NCBI RefSeq assembly: GCF_014764505.1
Contig: NZ_JACXWX010000002.1
Span: 372,001 to 436,000 of the forward strand
Direction of reading: 5' to 3'
Length of the DNA: 64,000 nt
Source of the DNA: Phormidium tenue FACHB-886
Lineage (GTDB): Bacteria; Cyanobacteriota; Cyanobacteriia; Elainellales; Elainellaceae
The position numbers and the translations under genes are program-made. Below are positions 1 through 9,414 of this stretch, piece by piece. The notes below the pieces were generated by a model. The model was not told the DNA's origin, did no database searches, and saw nothing but the letters and a program-made list of their open reading frames with translations. Every line of letters begins with the position of its first letter. The first letter of the stretch is position 1.

Positions 1-674
1 GTTACACTATCTACAACGACTGAACAGCCTGCTTGAAGTGCCGTGCGAGCTGCTGCGATCGCGTTTTGGGAACGGCTAAGCCGCACAAAAGGAACAAGAC
101 TAACATCGCCACAGGCTAAAACTAGCTTGGCAAGCAAATCGGCTTCAATTTCAGAACGAGTAGAAAGATCGGGCAAGAGCCGCTGGAGCGATTCGGTAAA
201 CGATTCAGGATGGGCATGAACTTGGGCATCTAAGCCGCTCCATAGCTTTTCGAGCTCTGCTTGCGTTTCCACTTCTAACCATTTCAACTGCGAGAGGGCT
301 TCTGCCTGAATAGTTTGGCAAGGTTGATCCCGTCCTAATAGTCCTTCTAGTGCTGCTGCCGTTTGCCGCAATTGGATAATTTGCTGCATCACCGATCGAT
401 ATTGCAACTGCAGCTGTGCCATCATCATTTCAGTTTGTTCCACTTCCGGCTCAACCTGCAGCAGCTTGTGGATGTGCGAAAGTTGAAACCCTTGCTGCTT
501 CAGCGCCACAATTCGCTTGAGTCGTTGAATGTCTTGCTCAGAATAAAGGCGATAGTTCCCAGACGATCGCTGTGGCTGAGGCATCAATCCCAACTGATGA
601 TAATGCCGTACCATGCGAGGCGTGATTCCCTGCCCTACTGCGTCAGTTAGCGCTTTAATTGTGAGGCTGTGCAT
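1..674 (-). CDS. coaR: CoaR-type MerR-family cobalt-responsive regulator, C-terminal part beyond window
   Basis: Reading from the ATG at 674 on the minus strand gives an open frame of 224 codons that runs off the left edge, so the gene is partial. Residues 1-70 are a MerR-type winged helix-turn-helix (TPRMVRHYHQLGL, then NYRLYSEQDIQRLKRI), followed by a long helical linker. From about residue 165 the frame resembles the precorrin-8X methylmutase family (ACGDVSLVPFVRLS ... AARTALQAG ... VVVDSV). A MerR head fused to a CbiC/CobH-like domain is the architecture of Synechocystis CoaR, which senses cobalt and activates coaT. The gene is divergent from a CoaT-type ATPase and the shared gap has a MerR-type operator, as in Synechocystis. 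The C-terminal metal-binding Cys/His residues known in CoaR lie outside the window and cannot be checked. Confidence 0.9.
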   Translation of the reverse strand, partial: MHSLTIKALTDAVGQGITPRMVRHYHQLGLMPQPQRSSGNYRLYSEQDIQRLKRIVALKQQGFQLSHIHKLLQVEPEVEQTEMMMAQLQLQYRSVMQQIIQLRQTAAALEGLLGRDQPCQTIQAEALSQLKWLEVETQAELEKLWSGLDAQVHAHPESFTESLQRLLPDLSTRSEIEADLLAKLVLACGDVSLVPFVRLSRSQNAIAAARTALQAGCSVVVDSV

Positions 675-693
675 CGTCTTCACCAAGACCTAT

Positions 694-726
694 CTTGACC
701 TTAACATCAATGTCAAGGTTTAGCGT
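694..726 (+). promoter_or_regulatory. coaT promoter with CoaR-type operator in an overlong spacer
   Basis: A -35-like TTGACC (695-700) is separated by 20 bp from a -10-like TAGCGT (721-726). Inside the spacer is an inverted repeat centred between 708 and 709: ACCTTAACATC (698-708) against AATGTCAAGGT (709-719), with 9 of 11 positions pairing. MerR-family activators bind dyads placed in 19-20 bp spacers and untwist them, and a 20 bp spacer is what is known for the Synechocystis coaT promoter. The start sites and the factor are inferred. Confidence 0.7.
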
Positions 727-755
727 GAGAAGGTGACTAGCCTGACTTGCTACCT

Positions 756-2666
756 ATGATCTACCCATCTCGCCTCAAACAATTCACCACCGAACATCTA
801 GATGCTTTAGCGGCAGCGCTGTGCGCTGTGCTGGTGCTGCTGGGTTGGTTTGCGCTGCACCTCCATTGGATAGGATTGGCGCTGTTAATCTTACCTGCTG
901 CCTATGTGATTGGTGGGTATGACAGTGCCCGCGAAGGATTGACCACGCTGCTTCAAGAAAAAGAGCTAGATGTAGATCTGTTGATGATCGTGGCGGCTTT
1001 AGGCGCAGCAGCTCTGGGGCTGTGGCAGCGCGAATATTATTTCATCGTAGATGGGGCAGTTTTGATTCTGATCTTTGCGATTAGCGGAGCGCTAGAGGGT
1101 TACGCAATGCGGCAAACCGAGCGCAGCATCCGCAGCCTAATGCACCTGGCCCCCGATACCGCTAGACTTATTCGCGATCGTCAAGAAGAACAAGTGGCGA
1201 TCGCTCAACTGAGAGTTGGAGATACCATTTTAGTTAAACCGGGGGAACTAATTCCCACGGACGGCGTGATTTTAGAAGGATATAGCACAATTAATCAGGC
1301 AGCAATCACAGGTGAATCATTGCCTGTGGAGAAGACGATCGGCGATCAAGTTTTTGCCGGAACGCTTAATGGAAATGGCGCACTACTGCTGAAACTGCAC
1401 CAGCCGCCTGAGAGCAGCCTAATTCAGCGAGTGATTCGCCTAGTAGAGCAGGCACAAACTGAAGAACCCCCTTCGCAGCAGTTTATCGAGCGATTTGAGC
1501 GGGGCTATGCGCGAGTGATCGTCTGGGCAGGAATTCTGTTTGCCGTGTTGCCGCCCTTTCTGCTGGGCTGGAGCTGGGAAACGGCGATCTATCGGGCGTT
1601 GATTTTTCTAGTTGTGGCTTCGCCTTGTGCTTTGATGGCAGCGATTATGCCAACGCTGCTGTCGGGAATTGCCAATGGGGCAAGGCAGGGTATTCTGTTC
1701 AAAAATGGCGCTCAGCTAGAGCAGATCGGCAAGGTGCAGGCGATCGCTTTCGACAAAACAGGTACGCTCACGACCGGGCAGGCAGAAGTTCATACAATTA
1801 TTGCTGCCGCTGATCGCTCGCCGCAGGAGGTGCTGCAGGTTGCCGCCGCGCTTGAAGCCTATTCAGAGCATCCAATCGGGCAGGCAATTTATCGGGCTGC
1901 TCAGAGCATAGAGCTTCCAACGGCAATAGGGGTGCAGGCACAGCCGGGATTGGGAATTGTCGGTCAAATTGCCGATCAGACGATTCGAGTGGGGCAGTTC
2001 AACTTTGTGCAATCTGTCCTAACTGATGGTGTAGATGAATTGCGCGATCAAAGCCTCCAGTTTCAGGAAGCTGGAAAGACGGTAATTTGGGTGGTTCGGG
2101 AAACTGCGGCACTGGGGCTAATTGTGATTGCTGATCAGGTGCGATCAGATGCGACTCGGACGGTTGCCCAGCTGAAAAAGCTAGGCATTGCCCCGATCAT
2201 CATGTTGACGGGTGACAATCAAAAAACTGCCGAAAGCGTTGCCCAAGCTGTGGGCATCGATCGGGTGTATGCTGAGCTGCTGCCAGAAGACAAACTGCAT
2301 CTGATTCGCCAGCTCCAGCAGCAGCATGGGGCGATCGCTATGGTGGGAGATGGGATTAATGATGCGCCTGCCTTGGCTCAAGCCTCTGTTGGAATTGCCA
2401 TGGGGATAGCGGGCAGCGATGTTGCGCTAGAAACTGCAGATGTTGTGCTGATGGCAGATCGACTAGAGAAAATTACAGCGGCAGTACGGCTGGGACGGCG
2501 ATCGCAGGCGATCGTCAAGCAAAATATTGTGTTTGCGCTGGGATTCATTGGTCTACTGCTGGTTGCTAACTTTGTCAGCGGTATTACTTTGCCGATCGGT
2601 GTGATTGGGCATGAAGGGTCGACTGTGCTAGTTACCCTCAGCGGGCTGCGGTTGCTAAAAAACTAG
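756..2666 (+). CDS. coaT: CoaT-like P1B-type heavy-metal (cobalt) exporting ATPase
   Basis: A 636-residue inner-membrane metal-exporting P-type ATPase. The actuator motif TGES is at 185-188. The transmembrane metal site is SPC (289-291) instead of the CPC of copper and zinc pumps. The phosphorylated Asp is D333 in DKTGT, and the hinge GDGIND is near 531. There is no N-terminal CxxC metal-binding domain. SPC without an N-terminal metal domain defines the P1B-4 group, which exports cobalt and related divalent metals, and Synechocystis CoaT belongs to it. I chose the ATG at 756; an in-frame TTG lies three codons earlier. The divergent coaR and the operator between them support cobalt-induced expression. 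The exact metal (Co, or also Zn/Fe) is inferred from family and context. Confidence 0.92.
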   Translation: MIYPSRLKQFTTEHLDALAAALCAVLVLLGWFALHLHWIGLALLILPAAYVIGGYDSAREGLTTLLQEKELDVDLLMIVAALGAAALGLWQREYYFIVDGAVLILIFAISGALEGYAMRQTERSIRSLMHLAPDTARLIRDRQEEQVAIAQLRVGDTILVKPGELIPTDGVILEGYSTINQAAITGESLPVEKTIGDQVFAGTLNGNGALLLKLHQPPESSLIQRVIRLVEQAQTEEPPSQQFIERFERGYARVIVWAGILFAVLPPFLLGWSWETAIYRALIFLVVASPCALMAAIMPTLLSGIANGARQGILFKNGAQLEQIGKVQAIAFDKTGTLTTGQAEVHTIIAAADRSPQEVLQVAAALEAYSEHPIGQAIYRAAQSIELPTAIGVQAQPGLGIVGQIADQTIRVGQFNFVQSVLTDGVDELRDQSLQFQEAGKTVIWVVRETAALGLIVIADQVRSDATRTVAQLKKLGIAPIIMLTGDNQKTAESVAQAVGIDRVYAELLPEDKLHLIRQLQQQHGAIAMVGDGINDAPALAQASVGIAMGIAGSDVALETADVVLMADRLEKITAAVRLGRRSQAIVKQNIVFALGFIGLLLVANFVSGITLPIGVIGHEGSTVLVTLSGLRLLKN

Positions 2667-2830
2667 CAGGTAGTTCGCTGGGTATATGGCATTATGCGCC
2701 TAGATTGAGATTATTTTTGTATGAAAGCTCAGTTGTGCGGTGCCTTCCCACAAAAATACTTCTCCGCAAGAAATGTGCATAACGCTATAAGCCTGGTCAA
2801 TTATTTTAGCTGGGTCAAGCGGGGTTACAA

Positions 2831-2873
2831 AAGCGAGGATTGCAGGCGCATTATGCGCCTGCAATCCTCGCTT
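2831..2873. terminator. Perfect 20-bp inverted repeat, 3-base loop, between convergent genes
   Basis: Arms 2831-2850 and 2854-2873 are perfectly complementary (outer end AAGCGAGGA, inner end GGCGCA) around the loop TTA. It lies between the ends of coaT and the large lectin gene, which point toward each other. There is no long T tract on either side, so terminator function is inferred from position and symmetry. Small open frames crossing it (2700-2930) look like by-products. Confidence 0.6.
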
Positions 2874-2945
2874 CTGTCGAACTGCCATTTACTTAAAGCT
2901 GGCAGAGGTTTTACCTGTTTTCCTCCTTAATCGAGACACTTCCTT

Positions 2946-5900
2946 TTAGACAACTGTCCAGCGGCCTACTACTCCATCATCCAAATCAACGTAGTACAAT
3001 TTGCCATCCGGTCCTTGGATAATTTGCACTACAACGTTTGCTCCAGTGGTAAAGGTTTCCACAGATTCAATATCGCCTGATGTATCAAAACTGATATTGC
3101 GAACAATGCCCTGTCCTAAATCATTCACAAATAGATCGCCGCGATATTTCTCTGGATACAGGCTTCCAGTGTATACGTCTCCCATCACGATGGCATTAAT
3201 GCCGTCGGCAGAATGACTAAGGGCAAAAATTGAGGGTGTAGTGGTTTGTCCACTGGCGTAGAAGGCTTGTGCCTCTGGTAGATTTTGATATTCCTCCGTC
3301 CGAAAGTTTGTTCCACTGCCACCCTCAAAATAGGGCCATCCGAAGTTGGCACCCGGACCAGCTGTGTTAACCTCCTCCCATTTCGTCCAACCTACATCTC
3401 CTACAAATAGTTGCCCAGTTTGAGGATGCACTGTTGTCCGGAAGGGGTTACGCAAACCGTATTGATAGACTTTCGATCGATTGGCAGCAGAATCACCGTT
3501 GTAGAAGGGGTTATCTGGTAGCCCTGCTCCGGTAATGGGGTTGATCCGTAATACCTTGCCAGAGAGGTTATCGATATCCTGTACTCGAACAGTTCGAGGA
3601 TCAACTCGGTTGTAGGAAGTTCCATCTCCATTTGTCACATAAAGCGCTCCGTCTAGACCAAACTCTACCGAACCAATTGTGTGAGAGTCGCTATCTGCTG
3701 CCAAGAAGTCACGCAGATTAGTGCCATTTGGCAAGATACCTGCTGGAGGCTCATCAAAGTCAATCGTGCTGTTTACCAATCCATTGAAATTAGCCCATGT
3801 GCTGTTTGTACCGAGTAGAATAACCTCGCTACCAGGAACGGCTGTTGTGTAGTTGGTGCTGGCATCAGCCGTAACACGCGTTAATCGACCCGCTCGATTA
3901 CCAACCCCATCTGGACCCGCCACAGCATCCCCAATGTAGTTGTTTACTTCTGGTGGATCGTAGGCGTATAGGAGGTAAACGTAGGGGGTATTGGGGAAAT
4001 CTGGATGAATTGCAATATCTAGTAGACCGCGATCGGCACTCACATTAACTCGAGCAGAGATATCAATAAATGGAGTTGGAAGGAGAGCGCCATTCTCGTA
4101 AACCCGAACTACGCCTCCCTTCTCGGCAACAAGCATCTTTGAACCACCGGGAGTCCATTCTATTGCCGTCGGTTGCTCCAATCCAAATATCACAGTTTCT
4201 TTGGTTACTGCCTGTTCACTGGGACTACCGGGGTCAATTTCAATGATGCCTCTGTATTGTGCGGTGGCAGAAGTATCGTCCCACTGCTTAGCGGTGCCAA
4301 AGTTCATCCAGCCATAATCCTGAGCTCCGCCCCCATTGTTGGGTTCTCCGGGTGCCCAGTTGGTGTAGGTAACGGCTTCGCCGTTTGCCCACTCAAACTG
4401 TCCTTCTGCCCGTCGATCGTTAATGCCGATCCAGAAGCCTTCGGTGTCGCCAAAGGTTTGCTTAAGCCAGGTTTCTTCTGCAGCGTTATTGACCGTCACC
4501 AAATTGCCGCCTAGGCTTGCTGCCTCTACTTGAGCTGCTTCCCAAGTTTTCGCCGTGCTCGTCAGAGCATAGCGCTTGCCATTGAAAGTAGGGCTAATTT
4601 CAATGATGCCTTTGTATTGCGTGGTGGGAGAAGCATCGTCCCACTGCTTAGTGGTGCCAGCGTTCATCCAGCCGTAATCCTGAACTCCGCCCCCATTGTT
4701 GGGTTCTCCGGGTGCCCAGTTGGTGTAGGTAACAGCTTCGCCGCTTGTCCACTCAAACTGTCCTTCTGCTCGTCGATCGTTAATACCGATCCAGAAGCCT
4801 TCGGTGTCGCCAAAGGTTTGCTTGAGCCAGGTTTCTTCTGCAGCGTTATTGATCGTCACCAAATTGCCGCCCAGGCTTTCTGCTTCTACTTTGGCTGCTT
4901 CCCAAGTCTTCGCTGTGTTTGTCAGAATATAGCGATTGCCGTTGTAAATAGAGCCTTCGTCATCTTTGATCGTTACTTGAGCAGTTCGGGGAACCAGCAG
5001 CGTTGCGCCACCTGTTGGGTTGTCAATTGCAAAACCAAAAATCTCATCTCCTTCGATCAAGCTGTCTTTCAGAATTGGGATTGAGACAGATTTTCGAGTT
5101 TCTCCAGGTGCGAAGGTGAGCGTTCCAGTTTGTCCTGTGTAGTCGCTGCCTGCAGTAGCAGTTCCAGCAACCGTTCGGTAGTCAATGGTCACAGTTCCGG
5201 TACTGCCCTGATTTCGCAAAACAGTGACGAGGGCAGTGCCAGCACCCTCATTGGTTGTGATGGTGCTTGTTTCTAACCCAAATACGCCTGGGTTTGTGCT
5301 ACCTCCTTTAATTTCGATAATGCCTTTGTATTGCGCGGCGGGAGAAGTATCGTCCCACTGCTTAGTGGTGCCAAAGTTCATCCAGCCATAATCCTGAGCT
5401 CCGCCCCCATTGTTGGGTTCTCCGGGTGCCCAATTGGTGTAGGTAACAGCTTCGCCGCTTGCCCACTCAAACTGTCCTTCTGCCCGTCGATCGTTAATGC
5501 CGATCCAGAAGCCTTCGGTGTCGCCAAAGGTTTGCTTGAGCCAGGTTTCTTCTGCAGCGTTATTGATCGTCACCAAATTGCCGCCTAGGCTTGCTGCCTC
5601 TGCTTGAGCTGCCTCCCAAGTCTTTAAGCTGCTTGTCAATTCATATCGGTTGCCATTGTACAGCGGCAAGGTTCCCTCATATTTTTCTAACGCAGCTACA
5701 TTTGTAACCGAATTAGCTTCAATATCGCCAACCGTAATCTCTAAGTCCCAATCTCCCTCTAGTGCAGTATTGTTGGCGTCTAAGTTCCAATCTTCATTTG
5801 GGTCAGTAGTGCCCGTGACATCGTTGGAAGCAGCTACATCAGCTCCAGTGATCTGGCTGATTTGTTCTACAAACGATTGCCCATCTAGCCCGGTAGCTAC

Positions 5901-6293
5901 ATTACAGCCATAGAACAATAGATCGCCTTGCTGATCGAGAGAATCACCCCATTGCTTTAGCTGACTGGCATAGTGGTCTAGGTTTGTAGCACTTATAAAG
6001 GTATTGCCTAACTGCACAATTCCAGTCTCACCATGAGAAAAGATGTGTACACTGGCTAAGTTATGGTGCTGAGCTAGAACGCTAGTAATCTGGTCGATCC
6101 CGTCGCGCGTTGAATCTAATAAAACTATTTCATCTGCTTTGATACCTGATAGTAATTGTTCTGGGTTTTTAACTGCTGCATCAACGAAGACCAGATTCTG
6201 AACTTTTTGTACTGCTTCTAGGGACTGTTCTGAAGGTTCCACTAAAGGTGCAGCGGGCTGAAGTGGATTTGAAGGGATATTTGATATGCTCAT
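2946..6293 (-). CDS. DUF4347 / triple C-type lectin / Calx-beta / sugar-dehydrogenase-like exoprotein
   Basis: A 1115-residue modular protein read from the ATG at 6293. Residues 33-165 form a DUF4347 domain (VFVDAAV, FSHGETG, LLFYGCN), a module usual at the N terminus of large cyanobacterial surface or secreted proteins. Residues about 211-328, 448-564 and 568-681 are three C-type lectin-like domains. Each has the calcium and sugar site motif EPN followed by WDD, and EPN in animal lectins goes with mannose-type binding. A Calx-beta domain (about 334-434) separates lectin 1 from lectin 2. Residues about 695-1115 match the soluble glucose/sorbosone dehydrogenase six-bladed propeller (PTAIEWTPGG, HPDFPNTPYVYLLY, GLRNPFR, GDVGW, NFGWPYFEG). 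No classical signal peptide is seen. Sugar binding joined to sugar oxidation is inferred; whether the C-terminal domain binds PQQ is not shown. Confidence 0.85.
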   Translation of the reverse strand: MSISNIPSNPLQPAAPLVEPSEQSLEAVQKVQNLVFVDAAVKNPEQLLSGIKADEIVLLDSTRDGIDQITSVLAQHHNLASVHIFSHGETGIVQLGNTFISATNLDHYASQLKQWGDSLDQQGDLLFYGCNVATGLDGQSFVEQISQITGADVAASNDVTGTTDPNEDWNLDANNTALEGDWDLEITVGDIEANSVTNVAALEKYEGTLPLYNGNRYELTSSLKTWEAAQAEAASLGGNLVTINNAAEETWLKQTFGDTEGFWIGINDRRAEGQFEWASGEAVTYTNWAPGEPNNGGGAQDYGWMNFGTTKQWDDTSPAAQYKGIIEIKGGSTNPGVFGLETSTITTNEGAGTALVTVLRNQGSTGTVTIDYRTVAGTATAGSDYTGQTGTLTFAPGETRKSVSIPILKDSLIEGDEIFGFAIDNPTGGATLLVPRTAQVTIKDDEGSIYNGNRYILTNTAKTWEAAKVEAESLGGNLVTINNAAEETWLKQTFGDTEGFWIGINDRRAEGQFEWTSGEAVTYTNWAPGEPNNGGGVQDYGWMNAGTTKQWDDASPTTQYKGIIEISPTFNGKRYALTSTAKTWEAAQVEAASLGGNLVTVNNAAEETWLKQTFGDTEGFWIGINDRRAEGQFEWANGEAVTYTNWAPGEPNNGGGAQDYGWMNFGTAKQWDDTSATAQYRGIIEIDPGSPSEQAVTKETVIFGLEQPTAIEWTPGGSKMLVAEKGGVVRVYENGALLPTPFIDISARVNVSADRGLLDIAIHPDFPNTPYVYLLYAYDPPEVNNYIGDAVAGPDGVGNRAGRLTRVTADASTNYTTAVPGSEVILLGTNSTWANFNGLVNSTIDFDEPPAGILPNGTNLRDFLAADSDSHTIGSVEFGLDGALYVTNGDGTSYNRVDPRTVRVQDIDNLSGKVLRINPITGAGLPDNPFYNGDSAANRSKVYQYGLRNPFRTTVHPQTGQLFVGDVGWTKWEEVNTAGPGANFGWPYFEGGSGTNFRTEEYQNLPEAQAFYASGQTTTPSIFALSHSADGINAIVMGDVYTGSLYPEKYRGDLFVNDLGQGIVRNISFDTSGDIESVETFTTGANVVVQIIQGPDGKLYYVDLDDGVVGRWTVV
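4230..5660 (-). repeat. Three near-identical DNA copies of the C-type lectin module
   Basis: Copies lie at about 4230-4590, 4590-4950 and 5300-5660. Long blocks are identical at DNA level, for example the stretch coding for GEPNNGGG and that coding for TFGDTEGFWIGINDRRAEG, including silent positions. The last copy to be translated follows the second directly, while the first is set apart by the Calx-beta domain. Silent-site identity points to recent duplication or gene conversion. Confidence 0.85.
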
Positions 6294-7118
6294 GGCTTAT
6301 CTCGTTGCAGGTTTCAGTTGAAAAAAGCACAAGGTAATCAGCGCTTGAATAACACAAGCGCTAAGCTAGTTCTCTAAATGAGAAACTATCTAAGCAAAGT
6401 ATTGCTCGGGCAGAAAGAAGATAAATGCTGAGTAGAAAACCCTAATTAATCACAAAACTTTGAATGAACACGGCAATGCACAACAGCTTGAGATGCCGCT
6501 AGCTTTTTAGCAGATGGTAGATAATAATGAATTAAGGTGTTACTTCAACTGAAAGTAACCTGTTATTGAATCAACGAACAAAGGCTCTCGTGCACAATAT
6601 ACTGGCAGTGCATCGCTAATCGATCGCGTTCTTTTGGTAGAATGCAGCTTTTAAGCCTTTAGTAGCTAGCAAATCGTAGAACTGTTAAGCTGACGAACCA
6701 GCACTGCTTCAAGGAATCTTCTGGAGATTTCTTGGAACAAACTACTTTTTCCAATTTCTTCAAGAGAGTTGCCTGACGGCTCTTTTGAAGAAAAACTAGC
6801 AAGTTATTGAGGCGCTTTTTTAGCTCAGTATTCAGCTGAATTTTTCATAAATTCAGTATTACTACTGTTGATAGCCGTATGCTAACAGAAGCACCCGTAT
6901 CAAATATAATAAGTCTGTGAAGATACACAATCGGATTAGCAAGCTATTGCTAATTTTGGACCAGCGTTAATCTTTTCGATCTGCTGCGGAGCAGCCTTGC
7001 GTCAGCGAGTGATTGCTAACTCTCCAAGTTGTGTGTAGGGGCGCAGATAGTTAGCGCTTTGCGTTTGCTCTGGTGTATTTATCTAAAACCTAATACCTTC
7101 CTGAGAAGGAACGAAGCT
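6294..7118. other. Gene-free divergent spacer (825 bp)
   Basis: AT-rich non-coding sequence between the lectin gene and the L,D-transpeptidase, and so upstream of both. I see no convincing gene or RNA. An imperfect stem with 14-base arms (6755-6768 and 6780-6793, 12 of 14 paired) may be a transcript structure. Promoters for both genes must lie here but I could not place them. Confidence 0.5.
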
Positions 7119-7631
7119 ATGAACTGTTCAATTCACCTGCCCTTGCATAGAACTTCACTTTGGGCGATTGGGGCGCTACTGGGCTTAGCGATCGCCATCC
7201 CTACCCTGTTAGTTAATGCCCCGGTTGCTAGAGCCGAGGACTGGGTTGCCCAAGAGGTTTCTTCGCTGCGCCGATCGGGCGATCGTTGGATTGAAGTTAA
7301 TGTCAGCACCCAGCGGTTGATCGCTTGGGAAGGCAATAAACCGGTTTATGCGATCGTCGTTTCTACGGGTACAGCCGAACATCCCACCATAACAGGCTCT
7401 TTCAGGGTTCAGCAGAAGCTAGAAGTCACGCGAATGCAGGGCGATGATTATGATGTGCCCGACGTGCCGTATACCTTGTACTACTACAAAGGCTACGCGA
7501 TTCATGGCGCATACTGGCATCGTCGCTTTGGCACTCCGGTTAGCCATGGCTGTGTGAATGTGGCAGTGAATCACGCTGAATGGCTATTTGACTGGGCCTC
7601 AGTCGGGACACCTGTTGTGGTGCATCGCTAA
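7119..7631 (+). CDS. L,D-transpeptidase (YkuD domain), exported
   Basis: A 170-residue exported enzyme. The ATG at 7119 has a ribosome site GAAGGA at 7105-7110; an earlier in-frame GTG at 7029 would add a poorly coding stretch. Residues 1-39 are a signal peptide with hydrophobic core and cleavage-like ARA before Glu40. The YkuD domain covers about 57-169. The catalytic signature is present: H129 in IHG, then SHGC with C145 as nucleophile, followed by VN. These enzymes form 3-3 peptidoglycan cross-links or attach proteins to peptidoglycan in the periplasm. The protein is short for the family and has no LysM domain. It ends 33 bp from the convergent Hsp70-like gene. Confidence 0.9.
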   Translation: MNCSIHLPLHRTSLWAIGALLGLAIAIPTLLVNAPVARAEDWVAQEVSSLRRSGDRWIEVNVSTQRLIAWEGNKPVYAIVVSTGTAEHPTITGSFRVQQKLEVTRMQGDDYDVPDVPYTLYYYKGYAIHGAYWHRRFGTPVSHGCVNVAVNHAEWLFDWASVGTPVVVHR

Positions 7632-7664
7632 AGGCTAGGTTGCCTCAGGTGGGGACATGAAACA

Positions 7665-9260
7665 TTAGCTCAACTGAACCACGGGACGATCGTCTACCAG
7701 CGTCTGGCTGGTCAATATATCCTCAACGGTGATTCTCAGAAAGCGTTCAGCATCCACCCGAAACAAAACGCGGACGCGATCGCTGCCCGGATAGCCCGGC
7801 GGGGTAAGTTGGGCGATCGTGCGGGCATTGGCTTGGTCATTAAGGGGCTTCACGGTGGGCTGGTCGCTCTGGATCGTGCGGGTAATGATTCGATCGCCGT
7901 CAAAAAAGACCTCGGTGCTGCCTGTGTCTGTACCCAGTTCGCCAATCACCAGCTCAATGCTCGGCTGGTTCTCAGTGGATGCTCCCAGCCGCAGCTCCAC
8001 GGGCTGGGGCATCGGGTAAGGCTGTCCTTGTTTAACGATCGGATGCCAACCATGCCGATTGTTGCGGCGATCCCAGAAGCGAATGCCGTAGCTGTGATAA
8101 AGGTAATCTTTAACCTCTAAGCCCTGACTGACCTGTAGCGCTCCTTGAGCAATCGCTTCAAAAGGTTTCTCCGATCGAATCTTGTCTGAGGGAAAATATT
8201 GCTCTACCCAGGTTTGGACTGCCGGAATCTGCGCCGTCCCACCTACCAGCAGCACTGCATCGATCTCACTGGAGGTTAGCCCCTGCCGTTGGGCTTGCTG
8301 CAAGACTTGATTCATCGACTCATCTAGCCGATCGAAAAATTGGTGTTCAGTGAGAATTTCGTGGAATCGATCGCGGTTTAGCTGCAGTTCATAGCTTTCA
8401 AAGGTTTCATCATTGAAGTAGACTTCGGTAGCTTCGAGCTGCTGTGAAAGCTGTACTTTGAGGCGTTCTGCTAGCCGCAGCGTTAGAGGTGAGGCGCCCA
8501 AACCTTGGGTTTGGCTGAAGTAATCTATCAGCCAGTTGTCGATGTCTGCCCCGCCTAGATTTTGTCCAGCTTTTGCCAACACTCGCGCTAATTTAGGACG
8601 CTGCGCTGATTCTTCCAGCACCTTTTTGCCCCACTTCAGCAAAAAACCGACAGGCTTAGCTTGCGGCTGTGGGCTGGCTTCTAGCGTCACCAGTGATAGA
8701 TCTAAAGTTCCACCGCCAAAGTCGATAACCAGCAAGGTTTTTTGCTTTTCTAGCCCGTAGCCCAACGCTGCAGCTGTAGGTTCATCCAGGATGCGGACTT
8801 GTTCAACCTGTAGCGATTTGCATACCTGGGTCAACCACAGCCGATAGGACTCAAAACTATCGACTGGAACCGTGAATACCAGTGCATCCAAGTTGGGGTC
8901 AATCGTCCGTAGCTGCTCAATTACGCTGGTTAAAAACCACTGCCCCACTTGCTCAAACGTCACCAGCTGCCCATCTAGCTCTGGTAAAAACCCTTGGATG
9001 TCTGCACCAATGCCACGCTTAAAGTTGCGGAAGAAGCGGGGGTCGCTGCTGAGGTCAAAGCCGCGATCACGCACTGTTTGCCCTACCAGTACACTACTGT
9101 TTTTAGCGTTCTCAGCATAGAGCAAGCTAGGAACCAGAGGCGGATTGCCTGCTAGCTTCAGGGAAAGATCGCCTAAAGCCAACGTTTCTGGCTGCTGCGT
9201 CACAGAATTCCACCGGACAATAACGGTGTTGCTAGTACCAAAATCGATCGCATAAACCAT
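7665..9260 (-). CDS. Hsp70-family ATPase with short divergent C terminus
   Basis: A 531-residue actin-fold ATPase of the Hsp70 superfamily. The first phosphate loop is IDFGTSNT (residues 5-12), the second is VIDFGGGTLDLS near 178, and the adenosine motif is LLVGGTAQIPAV near 335. The C-terminal part (about 390-531) is shorter than the DnaK substrate-binding domain and lacks the usual lid, so this is not DnaK itself. Such proteins occur widely in cyanobacteria with no settled role. No DnaJ or GrpE gene is next to it. It stands alone, convergent with the L,D-transpeptidase. A chaperone function is plausible but not shown by the sequence. Confidence 0.8.
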   Translation of the reverse strand: MVYAIDFGTSNTVIVRWNSVTQQPETLALGDLSLKLAGNPPLVPSLLYAENAKNSSVLVGQTVRDRGFDLSSDPRFFRNFKRGIGADIQGFLPELDGQLVTFEQVGQWFLTSVIEQLRTIDPNLDALVFTVPVDSFESYRLWLTQVCKSLQVEQVRILDEPTAAALGYGLEKQKTLLVIDFGGGTLDLSLVTLEASPQPQAKPVGFLLKWGKKVLEESAQRPKLARVLAKAGQNLGGADIDNWLIDYFSQTQGLGASPLTLRLAERLKVQLSQQLEATEVYFNDETFESYELQLNRDRFHEILTEHQFFDRLDESMNQVLQQAQRQGLTSSEIDAVLLVGGTAQIPAVQTWVEQYFPSDKIRSEKPFEAIAQGALQVSQGLEVKDYLYHSYGIRFWDRRNNRHGWHPIVKQGQPYPMPQPVELRLGASTENQPSIELVIGELGTDTGSTEVFFDGDRIITRTIQSDQPTVKPLNDQANARTIAQLTPPGYPGSDRVRVLFRVDAERFLRITVEDILTSQTLVDDRPVVQLS

Positions 9261-9414
9261 TGAATAGAGCAGGGAAGAATGAAGTTTGTTGAGGTGAGCG
9301 TTTCACCAGCACAAATCTAGAACTTAGGATGTGATCAGCAAACGCCCTATTTTTGATTGAATCATAGCGGTTGCATCCCGATCATTCACAATTGTCCTTC
9401 GTGGGGCAAAATAC

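Noticed and set aside
2700-2930. Two short opposing frames between coaT and the lectin gene
   Set aside because: They cross the perfect inverted repeat and have neither ribosome sites nor protein-like sequence.
4530-5084. Plus-strand open frame of 184 codons opposite the lectin gene
   Set aside because: Its repeated sequence mirrors the lectin repeats on the other strand, and there is no ribosome site; it is a shadow of the real gene.
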